Source of the DNA: Pseudacidobacterium ailaaui
Lineage (GTDB): Bacteria > Acidobacteriota > Terriglobia > Terriglobales > Acidobacteriaceae
Direction of reading: 5' to 3'
Assembly (NCBI RefSeq): GCF_000688455.1
Contig: NZ_JIAL01000001.1
Location: 124,001 to 188,000, forward strand
Length of the DNA: 64,000 nucleotides
Shown: piece after piece, positions 46,889 through 54,991 of the stretch
Layout: every line of letters starts with the position of its first letter
Position numbering within the stretch: the first letter of the stretch is position 1
The notes under the pieces: model-generated
The model's input: only the letters and a program-made list of their open reading frames with translations
Database searches by the model: none
What the model was told of the DNA's origin: nothing
Translations under genes and position numbers: made by a program

Positions 46889-47758
46889 TCAGGCCAACCT
46901 GGCCCCAAAGAAAAGCAGCAGAATGCCCAGGAGAATCCGGTAGATAGCAAAAGGCACAAACCCATGCTTGCGTACCCACTGCAAGAACCACTCCACCACG
47001 CCGAGCGCAACAAAAAAGGAAACAACGAACCCAATACCAAGCACGATCCAGCCATGCCCAGTCATGACCAACGGAGCTATCGCATCCGCACCCTCAGCAT
47101 GCTTAGGATGAAGTGTTTTCAGCAGGTCATAGCCTGTCGCCGCAATCATCGTAGGGATCGAAACCAGAAAACTAAATTCGAGTGCCGATGGTCGATCCAT
47201 GCGAACAATCTGTCCGGCGGCAATGGTGGACATCGAGCGAGATGTTCCGGGAAAGACCGCCGAAAGCACCTGGCAAAGCCCAATCCAGATGGCCTGAAGC
47301 AGCGACATCTGCTCAACATGCCGGGTCACCGGCTCGCTTCGGGTACTCCATTCGTCAACCGCCCACATCACAACCCCGCCAACCAGCAGTGACCAGGCCA
47401 TGACCTTGAGGCTTTCCAGATGTTTGCCGATGACTTTGGTAAGAAGAAATGCCGGAATGGCTGTGCAAACAAATGCAACCAAGGTCAGCGTCAGCGGATG
47501 GTTCCACGCAGTGCGGTCCCTTTCTTCGCCTTCCGGAAATGTACGTAAAAACTCAATAATGCGTCCTGCAAAAACCAGCAGCAATGCCAGGATCGCTCCG
47601 AGCTGGATCACGATGGTGTACATCTTCCAGTAAGGATCGCCCAGACTTATATGTAAGAGTGCTTCTGTGATGCGCAAGTGCGCAGTTGAGCTGACAGGAA
47701 GGAACTCCGTCAAACCTTCCACGATGCCGAGCAGAACTGATACCAGATAATCGTTCAA
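46889..47758 (-). CDS. uppP: Undecaprenyl-diphosphate phosphatase (UppP/BacA)
   Basis: This 289-residue inner membrane enzyme has about eight transmembrane helices and recycles the C55 lipid carrier. The catalytic signatures are near the N-terminus GIVEGLTEFLPVSSTAHL (the E-x3-E and PVSS motif) and the second, IGLCQVLSAVFPGTSRSMST. I chose TTG 47758 because GGAGG lies four bases upstream; the in-frame ATG at 47791 has none. It works in the same pathway as UppS, 42 kb away. Confidence 0.93.
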   Translation of the reverse strand: MNDYLVSVLLGIVEGLTEFLPVSSTAHLRITEALLHISLGDPYWKMYTIVIQLGAILALLLVFAGRIIEFLRTFPEGEERDRTAWNHPLTLTLVAFVCTAIPAFLLTKVIGKHLESLKVMAWSLLVGGVVMWAVDEWSTRSEPVTRHVEQMSLLQAIWIGLCQVLSAVFPGTSRSMSTIAAGQIVRMDRPSALEFSFLVSIPTMIAATGYDLLKTLHPKHAEGADAIAPLVMTGHGWIVLGIGFVVSFFVALGVVEWFLQWVRKHGFVPFAIYRILLGILLLFFGARLA

Positions 47759-47887
47759 ACATCCTCCAGAACTCGAAACATACAAGCCCATATTGCAGCG
47801 GGCAATGCGGTATGCGCCTCTGCGGCCACCCGAATCTTCCCTCTGTTTTACTTAATTCAACATGAATCAGCTGCAGAAAACAGCAGT

Positions 47888-48883
47888 TTATTGTTCCTGG
47901 GACCCGTAGATGGGGATCTTTTGTTCCATCATAAATACCAGGCCAGCGGCGCGTGCCGCGTAATCGCTCTGCGCGTATTTACTTTGCAACCGGGCAGAAA
48001 GATCTCTGGCTTTTGCTCTTGCCTCTTCAGCTTTTTTGTCGTCCTGATCAGCCTGATACATGTCTCCTGCCGAAGCCTCTCGCCATGCTGCCTGATACAA
48101 AGCCTGAGCGGCGCGGGGCGAATCAGGATATTCGTCGGCGTATTTGACAAACAATTCTGCCTCCTTTTCGGGGCATTTTGCGGATCCCTGCCAGTCTCCG
48201 CAGATCTTGTTGTCAATCATGTCATAGGCTGCCAGAGCGGCCCAGCGCGAGCGCGGATAAAGTTTGATGATCTTTTTCATCTCGCTTTCATCAATCTGCT
48301 CGCGAAGATATGCCTCCTTTTCATGTGCTGATGGCAAAGAAAAGGCATCCGCTTTCTGCAATTGCCAACGGATGTCCGCAGCCCTCCACATTGCCTCAGG
48401 GGTACGCGGGGACTGGGGAAACAGCTCTGCCACCATGCGGTAAAGTCCTCGTGCACTTAAGGCTGCTCCCGGCGGGGGATGGGGCTCACTGGCCTGCAAT
48501 TCCATCGTTGCGGCGGCGCCAAAAAGTATTTCGTCCCCGTGAGGAGTCTGGGCCGTCACAATACCCTTGTCAATCAGCCAGCCGGAAACAGGTGGTGTAT
48601 TGCCCTCGTTCCCGAACACCGGCACGTCCTGCTCATGAACGATGGAAACATCCGTATTGGCAAAAACGCGAAGCCATTTTCCGCTGCGTTCGGCAACGAC
48701 CATCTCGCGCCCAGGCTGTATGGTAGCAACACGAGCAGCAGACTCATCAGCCTCTACATAAAGCTTTGCAGGATAAACACAGGTCGCTTTGGCCGCGTCA
48801 GGAGGAGGTGTATTCTTCTGGCTGAAAGCCGCTACTGTAGTAAACAGCAGGAAAAAAGCACATAGCTGTATTTTGTTTCCCAT
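47888..48883 (-). CDS. Exported SH3b-like/TPR-like protein of unknown function
   Basis: This 331-residue protein has a signal peptide (MGNKIQLCAFFLLFTTVAAF, cut near FSQ). Residues about 35-105 resemble a bacterial SH3 domain (AKLYVEADESAARVATIQPG; GKWLRVFANTD). The rest is alpha-helical with repeats resembling YbgF/BamD-like tetratricopeptides (RGLYRMVAELFPQSPRTPEA; ELFVKYADEYPDSPRAAQAL). It is probably an envelope protein binding peptidoglycan or acting as scaffold. No specific family name can be given. It lies between uppP and the DUF2339 gene in the same direction. Confidence 0.7.
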   Translation of the reverse strand: MGNKIQLCAFFLLFTTVAAFSQKNTPPPDAAKATCVYPAKLYVEADESAARVATIQPGREMVVAERSGKWLRVFANTDVSIVHEQDVPVFGNEGNTPPVSGWLIDKGIVTAQTPHGDEILFGAAATMELQASEPHPPPGAALSARGLYRMVAELFPQSPRTPEAMWRAADIRWQLQKADAFSLPSAHEKEAYLREQIDESEMKKIIKLYPRSRWAALAAYDMIDNKICGDWQGSAKCPEKEAELFVKYADEYPDSPRAAQALYQAAWREASAGDMYQADQDDKKAEEARAKARDLSARLQSKYAQSDYAARAAGLVFMMEQKIPIYGSQEQ

Positions 48884-48955
48884 GATGCTTATTGGACGGC
48901 ACCGTCCCGCTTCCAGTTTAGGGCAGAGACCAAGACAGCACCACTCCAGACCACA

Positions 48956-50755
48956 TCACTTCCCTGTCGGGCCCTGTCGACGCAGATTCAGCCAGTTGCG
49001 CTGATAAACAAAGCTGACGGCAAGCAGGAATGCTCCCAGTCCCAGAAAACTGAGGACACGATATCCCTGGCTTAGTTGGCTTGTGTCCACAAGAAAGACT
49101 TTGCCAATACTTCCCGCGATAAAGACCAGGGCCTGCCAGCGCAGAAGCGCGGATTGTCTCCAAAACCCAAGAGCGAGCAGGACAGCTCCAAAAAACATGG
49201 TCCAGGCCGAATAGGTGAACTGGGCATACATTCTGTGCAGGCCAAAGCTGTCCCATGCATCCTGGCCCCGCCCCTGCCAGTAAAAGTGGATTTGCAGGCA
49301 GACAGCAATCATGACAAGCATATTGACAGCGATAATTGAGCCTGCCGCAATTTTGGCCCAGGATTTGTCTTGTCCTCGCTTCGTCTCGACCGTTGCAATT
49401 CTCGCAACCATGCCAAAAGCGGCAATTCCGGCAAGATAAGTGGCAAATTGCGCATTCAGAATCAAGGTGGACCCGGTCGACGGGTTCAGCAGAACCAAAG
49501 CGAAGAGACCTATTGTGAGTATCCCTACTGAAAGATAGCGAAGCAGCAAGATTGCTTGGCGATGTGCCACCCATAGAAGTGCTGCACCCTCCGCCAGCCA
49601 TCCAAGCGGAATCCAGCGTCCGCACGCTTTCAGCGGAATCGCGATCGTGAGGAAGACAACAGCGATCGCCTGATGGACGGAATCCAGAAGGACTGAACCT
49701 TGTTCTATCTTCTGCCTTATCGGGACCTTCGCCAAGACAAAGTAGAAGAGCGCCAGAAAGACTGCTGCCCATGGCCGAACCCAATTTCGGCCGGAATGAT
49801 CGAGCAGCACGTAGAACTCGAAGGAGCCCAGTGCTGCATTGACCAGCGGAAGTAGTAGCAGAAGAAATTGGCCTTGAAAGAGCCGGGAATTTATACCTGC
49901 TGCTCCCTCTTTGGACATCAGAGCGGGGGCCACCGCGAATAAAACAAAAAAGACCGCCGAAAATAAGACCGTAATTCCAAACTTCGGGTCTTCATAAAAT
50001 CGGAGATACCAGACAATTCCGTAAAAACCAGTGCCAGCAAACGCCAACAATATAAGCCGCGTCCAGGGGCGCACGAAAATCAGCCCCAGCGCAGTAAGGT
50101 CCAGAAGCAAAAGATATCCGAATAACACCAGCTCGTGGTCTTCGTTGTTTGCAAGCAGCAGCGGTGTGGCCAGTCCGCCCACCATAGCATAGAGAGCCAG
50201 CAATTCCGCGTTCTGGAACCAGGACATGAATCCATTACAAACAGTCACCAGCAACATTCCTGTGAAGGCGACTTCCACAGGAAGAAGCTGATAAATCGTA
50301 CATGCCGCCCATAAGGCCAGGTAGAGGATTCCGCTGCCGATGGCCTTAAGTGAGTATGCAAATGCTGAATAGCCTTTGCGGCGAAAACGTTCTGACCAGA
50401 GAATGATTCCGGTCCCGGCCATCAGACCAATGACAATGCGGATTCCGGGTCTAATCCAGTGATTGTCCATCGCAAACTTAAGAAACCACGCCATGCCTAT
50501 CAGCACCGCGAAGATTCCGATGCGATTAAAAACCTGCGCGCCAATCCGGCTTTCAAGGGATGCGCCTGCGCTGGAGGTGCGTTTTTTTGCTTCTACTGCG
50601 GCATCCCCAGACGTGGCCATGCGCGCCTTTGGTTCGAAGATATCGGATGGCGCTCCAGGGTCTGTGGCAGCAGATTTTTGCAACTCCTCCAGCCGCGAAA
50701 CGCGGGCCGTGAGTTCCTGGATCTGCTTTCTTAATGCGTCGAATTCCTGGTCCAT
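48956..50755 (-). CDS. DUF2339 polytopic membrane protein
   Basis: This 599-residue protein starts with a coiled coil (MDQEFDALRKQIQELTARVS) and an Ala/Ser/Thr-rich linker, followed by GAQVFNRIGIFAVLIGMAWF and about 16 or more hydrophobic helices, which is the DUF2339 layout. It ends in a basic tail. The function is unknown; it is inferred to be an inner membrane protein. ATG 50755 begins the coiled coil; the longer frame upstream (43 codons) is not supported. A divergent small gene starts 140 bases away. Confidence 0.8.
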   Translation of the reverse strand: MDQEFDALRKQIQELTARVSRLEELQKSAATDPGAPSDIFEPKARMATSGDAAVEAKKRTSSAGASLESRIGAQVFNRIGIFAVLIGMAWFLKFAMDNHWIRPGIRIVIGLMAGTGIILWSERFRRKGYSAFAYSLKAIGSGILYLALWAACTIYQLLPVEVAFTGMLLVTVCNGFMSWFQNAELLALYAMVGGLATPLLLANNEDHELVLFGYLLLLDLTALGLIFVRPWTRLILLAFAGTGFYGIVWYLRFYEDPKFGITVLFSAVFFVLFAVAPALMSKEGAAGINSRLFQGQFLLLLLPLVNAALGSFEFYVLLDHSGRNWVRPWAAVFLALFYFVLAKVPIRQKIEQGSVLLDSVHQAIAVVFLTIAIPLKACGRWIPLGWLAEGAALLWVAHRQAILLLRYLSVGILTIGLFALVLLNPSTGSTLILNAQFATYLAGIAAFGMVARIATVETKRGQDKSWAKIAAGSIIAVNMLVMIAVCLQIHFYWQGRGQDAWDSFGLHRMYAQFTYSAWTMFFGAVLLALGFWRQSALLRWQALVFIAGSIGKVFLVDTSQLSQGYRVLSFLGLGAFLLAVSFVYQRNWLNLRRQGPTGK

Positions 50756-50894
50756 CCGTTTTGAATCTACCTCAGAAAGAAGTCCTGATGCGCATGCAGA
50801 CTGTTTTGCTCGTCTGGGCCACTCAAAAATGCTTGGGCAAAACGAATGTATGATTCGTGCTCGCTGCGATAGAATGCGACACACGGGCTAAAAA

Positions 50895-51452
50895 ATGGAT
50901 GCAACCAAGCGTGCTCTGCTTATTGTTCTGGCCGCGGCCATCATCGTAATGGCGATCATCGCCGGCTATGTTTTTATTGGCGAAAAACCTCCCGCCGCTG
51001 CCGGAGAAATCGTGAAACTGGACGTCGTCCCGATTCACAGTCAACTGCGCATCGGAGAGGGCGCGCAGGGGCTTCAGGGGGGCATGGATACCTACGATCA
51101 GCTTCTGGTGCTTGCGCAAATCAGGATACAAAACCAAGCAAAGCTTCCTCTTTTTGTCAGAGAAATCTCGGCCAGCCTTGAGCTCGGCAACGGGGACCTG
51201 CTGCAGAGCACAGCCGCAAGCAAAACCGACTTCCAGAGTGCCTTCGTGGCTTATTCGCAACTCACGCCTTTCCGGGGGGAACCATTGCCTTCAGACCTCA
51301 CGCTTCAGCCTGGTCAGGCCTGCGAAGGACTGGTGATTTTCCACTACCCGGTGACCAAAGAGCAGTGGGACGACCGCCACAGCTTCCATGCCGTGGTTTC
51401 TTTTCAATACCAGAAAGACCTTTTGCTTCCCTGGCCTCCCGGAAAAAGATAG
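50895..51452 (+). CDS. Membrane-anchored protein of unknown function
   Basis: This 185-residue protein has one N-terminal transmembrane helix (RALLIVLAAAIIVMAIIAGY) with a basic start, then a soluble beta-rich domain (DQLLVLAQIRIQNQAKLPLF; LQPGQACEGLVIFHYPVTKE) with the look of an Ig-like or DUF4352-type sandwich. It is probably periplasmic. I do not recognise a specific family. It is divergent from the DUF2339 gene and converges with the coiled-coil protein gene. Confidence 0.65.
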   Translation: MDATKRALLIVLAAAIIVMAIIAGYVFIGEKPPAAAGEIVKLDVVPIHSQLRIGEGAQGLQGGMDTYDQLLVLAQIRIQNQAKLPLFVREISASLELGNGDLLQSTAASKTDFQSAFVAYSQLTPFRGEPLPSDLTLQPGQACEGLVIFHYPVTKEQWDDRHSFHAVVSFQYQKDLLLPWPPGKR

Positions 51453-51485
51453 CTAACCCCATGTCTTCCAATTGCCAGTAAATTT

Positions 51486-52310
51486 TCAATGTCCCGGATT
51501 CACCGGCACTGGAGCGCTCTTCGGGGTAGAGATATACCCCTGCACCTCATTCTTACTGATATTGTTCACCACCAACTCGTACAGATAATTGTCCTTGCCA
51601 GTGTAAAACTGTACTGGTTCGTTCAGGCCGCGGTCCTTTTTCTCGATCTTCTTGTCATCTGCATAAACATTTAACGTGTAGCGGCTGTGCTTAGGATCGG
51701 CCTTTCGCAACTCAAGTGCAACAGTAGAGACAGCCTGGCGCTGGCCTTTATGCAGAGTGAATTCATAGTAGTTGCGATCACCTTTATGCTTCAGAATCTC
51801 CAGCTCATCATGGTTTTTTGCAATCAGTCCGCTTTGGATTCCGAGGTCTCCCTTCATGCTCTGCAACTGGGCCTCAGTATTCTGTAACTCGGTCTTGGTT
51901 TGCGCAACGTCAGTTTTTACGCTGCCCACATCAGTCTTCACATGAGACACGTCGCTCGATACGGCCCCAATCTGCTGTTTCGTAGCAGCCTGCTCACTTT
52001 CCAGCCGCTTGGCATCCTGGTCTTGACGCCGCATCAATTCCTGGGCCCGGGCTTCGAGTTGCCGCTGCGTCAGCCCTACGGAATCTGAGGTAATCTTCAG
52101 CTTCGCATTGGTCTCCCGCAATTCTGAAGCCAACTGATTTCTTTCCTGCTGCGCCTGGAGAAGCTCCGTCTCTGCCCGGGCCAGCCGGTTGTTCAACGAG
52201 TAGCTCCAGATGAGCCCTCCTGCAGCGGCCAATCCTGCCAATACCAGCAATCCGAAAAAAATACCGGAGAAGCTGCGCTGCTCTCCATGAACTTCAGAAC
52301 CTTCATCCAT
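51486..52310 (-). CDS. Membrane-anchored coiled-coil protein of unknown function
   Basis: This 274-residue protein has a transmembrane helix at about residues 17-38 (GIFFGLLVLAGLAAAGGLIW), then a long coiled coil of about 130 residues with heptad-like VKTDV/TKTEL repeats (SSDVSHVKTDVGSVKTDVAQ). A C-terminal beta-rich domain follows (YYEFTLHKGQRQAVSTVALE) and it ends PVPVNPGH. GGAAAGAACG precedes ATG 52310; the longer frame runs into the thiO region. The domain is probably periplasmic. No known family is recognised; the shape suggests a scaffold across the envelope. Confidence 0.7.
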   Translation of the reverse strand: MDEGSEVHGEQRSFSGIFFGLLVLAGLAAAGGLIWSYSLNNRLARAETELLQAQQERNQLASELRETNAKLKITSDSVGLTQRQLEARAQELMRRQDQDAKRLESEQAATKQQIGAVSSDVSHVKTDVGSVKTDVAQTKTELQNTEAQLQSMKGDLGIQSGLIAKNHDELEILKHKGDRNYYEFTLHKGQRQAVSTVALELRKADPKHSRYTLNVYADDKKIEKKDRGLNEPVQFYTGKDNYLYELVVNNISKNEVQGYISTPKSAPVPVNPGH

Positions 52311-52410
52311 CGTTCTTTCCTTTCCAAAGGGGGCCTGTATGCAGAGACTACGCGACTCTATAGACGGGAGTAAACAGTTTTTGGCCTCAGTCTGGTCATA
52401 AAATAGTGGT

Positions 52411-53448
52411 ATGGACGGAGTGGATGTCATCATTGCAGGGGCAGGAATTATTGGCCTTTCCACTGCGCTGGAGTTGGCTACACGCGGCGCCAAAGTTACC
52501 GTACTGGAGCGGAAGGCTGCCATGCAGGAAGCATCCTGGGCCGCTGCCGGCATGCTGGCAGCTCACGACCCGGAAAATCCGCCCCAATTGAGACCTCTTT
52601 CCGAACTAAGTATTCGGCTTTATCCGCGCTTTCTGGCCCGGATCGAACAGCTTTCCGGGAAAACGGTCCCGTTACGGACCAGTGCTACCCTCCAGCAAAG
52701 CCATACAGGTGGTATTCCTCCTGAGGAAATCGCCAGAGTTGTTCCCGATTTGAACGATGTCGGAAGGCAGTTCTGCTGGCTTGAAGAATCCAGCCTGGAT
52801 CCGCGCGATCTATGCGCGGCTTTACCCCTGGCGGCCCTCGCGGCGGGAGTAAAACTGATAGAAAGTACGCCGGTTAGTGGTGTACAAGCTTCTTCCCACG
52901 GCATCGAGGTGGCGACACCAGACAACCGCTATTTCTGCCATGCTTTCCTGAACTGCTGCGGCGCCTGGGCCGGAGCCATAGCAGGTTACTCGGTCATTGC
53001 GCCGCGCAAAGGGCAGATGGTTGTTGTTCAATTGCCCCCTGATCTGCATCTGGATTTTGTCATCCGCACAGCAGAACTCTATCTTGTGCCTCGCGGAGAC
53101 GGTCGGGTCGTCATTGGCGCAAGTGTAGAAAGTGTGGGCTACGACAAAACCATACACCAAGACACGATTCAGGCGCTTTTACAAAAAGCTGCTCATTTGT
53201 GGCCTCCAGTCCGCAACGCCCGGATTGTCGAGACATGGGCCGGGCTTCGGCCAGGTTCTCCGGACGGACTCCCGGTATTGGATACCTGGGGCGGTAAAAA
53301 TTGCTGGATTGCCAGCGGCCACTTTCGCAATGGAATCCTGCTGGCACCGGCAACGGCTCAGCTGATGTGCGAACTTGTCCTGGGAGAGAAGCCAAGCCTG
53401 GATCTCTCGCCTTTTCATAGCGACCGGTTTACTGAGGTTTGTGCCTGA
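52411..53448 (+). CDS. thiO: Glycine oxidase (ThiO), FAD-dependent
   Basis: This 345-residue DAAO-type flavoprotein starts MDGVDVIIAGAGIIGLSTAL with the GxGxxG nucleotide-binding motif, then VLERKAAMQEASWAAAGMLA. The C-terminal end has ETWAGLRPGSPDGLPVLDTW and GHFRNGILLAPATAQLMCEL, typical for ThiO. It oxidises glycine to dehydroglycine for the thiazole part of thiamine. No other thi gene is nearby. It is divergent from the coiled-coil gene with 100 bases between starts. Confidence 0.88.
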   Translation: MDGVDVIIAGAGIIGLSTALELATRGAKVTVLERKAAMQEASWAAAGMLAAHDPENPPQLRPLSELSIRLYPRFLARIEQLSGKTVPLRTSATLQQSHTGGIPPEEIARVVPDLNDVGRQFCWLEESSLDPRDLCAALPLAALAAGVKLIESTPVSGVQASSHGIEVATPDNRYFCHAFLNCCGAWAGAIAGYSVIAPRKGQMVVVQLPPDLHLDFVIRTAELYLVPRGDGRVVIGASVESVGYDKTIHQDTIQALLQKAAHLWPPVRNARIVETWAGLRPGSPDGLPVLDTWGGKNCWIASGHFRNGILLAPATAQLMCELVLGEKPSLDLSPFHSDRFTEVCA

Positions 53449-53479
53449 ATTCCCTTCCGCTCGATGCAGCCGTCTAGCC

Positions 53480-54772
53480 CTAATCGAGGTCCCTGAGTGC
53501 TTTGGAGCCTAGATAAAAGCCGGTGTAAGAGACCATCCCCAGAAGGGTCATCAGCGCAATGGCCCGCTCTGTCAACATGTGGCGAGACATCACCCCGACG
53601 AGAAAACAGCCTATGGGAGGAAGTCCGAGAAAGCTGGTTGCATAGATGCTCATTACACGTCCGCGCATGGCATCGGTGGAAAGCTGCTGCATGGTGACGT
53701 TGACAGTGGAAAGGCTAATGATCATGCCCAGTCCCTCACAAAAACACATGGCGGCGGAGAGTGCAAACGTCTTTGAGCAACACAGAACCAAAACCGCGGC
53801 CATGACAAACAGTCCGGCAAAAACAATGATCTTGCCCCGCCAACGAATACACCCAAAGTAAGCGATGATGCCTGCTCCGGTCAGGGCCCCGACCCCAGAA
53901 CAGGCCATCAGAAGGCCCAAACCACGTTCTCCAGCATGCAGAACATCTCTGGCAAAATATGGAATAAAAGTAATGAAAGGCAGTAACAAAAGACTTGCGC
54001 TCATAATCAGCAGTACGACTGCTGTCATTTCCGGAAAATTTCTAACATAGGCAATGCCATCACGCAGGCTTCTGAAGACGCCCTCATGCCGCTGCCCTTT
54101 CTCTTCCGGATAACTCATCTTATGCAACGGCCACAGCACGGCAAGAAAGCTGATTGCATTCAGGAAAAAATTTCCCGCCATACCAATCCAGGCCATGGCA
54201 TAGCCACCCAGTGTAGGTCCCAGAATCCGCGACAGATTGAACTGCGCCGAATTTAAGGCAATCGCGTTGGACAGGTCTTCTGGTGGCACCAGGCGCGGCA
54301 CCAGCGCCTGATAAGTAGGGGCATTAAGTGCATTTGCGATTCCATTACAGAACGCAATGATCACAAGCTGGCGAATGGTAATGATCTTCAAGTACGTCAG
54401 CAAAGCCAGCACAAAGGCAAAGAACATCTGCGCCGCCTGCGTCCCCATCAGCAGCTTCCGTTTGCTGACCCGGTCTGCTATGACCCCGCCAAAAAGTGTA
54501 AATAGCAAAAAGGGAAACGATGCAGCGAAGCCCACCATTCCTAGCCAGAATGAAGAATTGGAAAGCTCCAGCACCAGCCAGCCCTGGGCCACATTCTGCA
54601 TCCAGGTACCGACGTTGGACAGCAGGCAGCCGCTCCAGAAGAGGCGATAGTCATCATTGCGAAGGGCGCGCAAAATGGCAGGCCACTGCCGGCCCGCGAC
54701 CGGCAAATCCATGACCAGGTCAGCTTTAAGCTCTGGGTCCAGCGTTATTGGAGCGCCTTGTTTGGAGGACAA
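53480..54772 (-). CDS. MFS transporter (enterobactin-exporter/MFS_3 type)
   Basis: This 430-residue protein has twelve predicted helices. Conserved features are the first-helix loop FWSGCLLSNVGTWMQNVAQG, the A-type motif GGVIADRVSKRKLL between helices 2 and 3, and ALNAPTYQALVPRLVPPEDL (NAPTYQ..LP..V) typical of the MFS_3 branch. It is a proton-coupled exporter or importer; the substrate is unknown. The start is TTG with AAAGGAG seven bases upstream. It is divergent from the M28 peptidase gene. Confidence 0.88.
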   Translation of the reverse strand: MSSKQGAPITLDPELKADLVMDLPVAGRQWPAILRALRNDDYRLFWSGCLLSNVGTWMQNVAQGWLVLELSNSSFWLGMVGFAASFPFLLFTLFGGVIADRVSKRKLLMGTQAAQMFFAFVLALLTYLKIITIRQLVIIAFCNGIANALNAPTYQALVPRLVPPEDLSNAIALNSAQFNLSRILGPTLGGYAMAWIGMAGNFFLNAISFLAVLWPLHKMSYPEEKGQRHEGVFRSLRDGIAYVRNFPEMTAVVLLIMSASLLLLPFITFIPYFARDVLHAGERGLGLLMACSGVGALTGAGIIAYFGCIRWRGKIIVFAGLFVMAAVLVLCCSKTFALSAAMCFCEGLGMIISLSTVNVTMQQLSTDAMRGRVMSIYATSFLGLPPIGCFLVGVMSRHMLTERAIALMTLLGMVSYTGFYLGSKALRDLD

Positions 54773-54991
54773 AAGCCGCTCCTTTCTTTCCCTTTATTCT
54801 GGTGAGAAGTCATGCTGCTGTTGTTGCCGGCTCCGAAACGCTGCCCTGTGTTTCATAGAAACCGGGGCACGTAGAAACAGCTTTGATGTGCCGGATTACA
54901 CAAGCCATTTCTTGCATCCCATCGGGTCTTTGAATAGTGTAAGCTGTCACTTTCACCGTCATTTCAAAACTGGCTGTTAAGGAGCAGAAAT

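Noticed and set aside
48918-49784. Open frame of about 288 codons on the minus strand within the DUF2339 gene
   Set aside because: It lies in another frame inside a gene with clear membrane helices; the translation is Cys/Ser/Gly-rich without motif.
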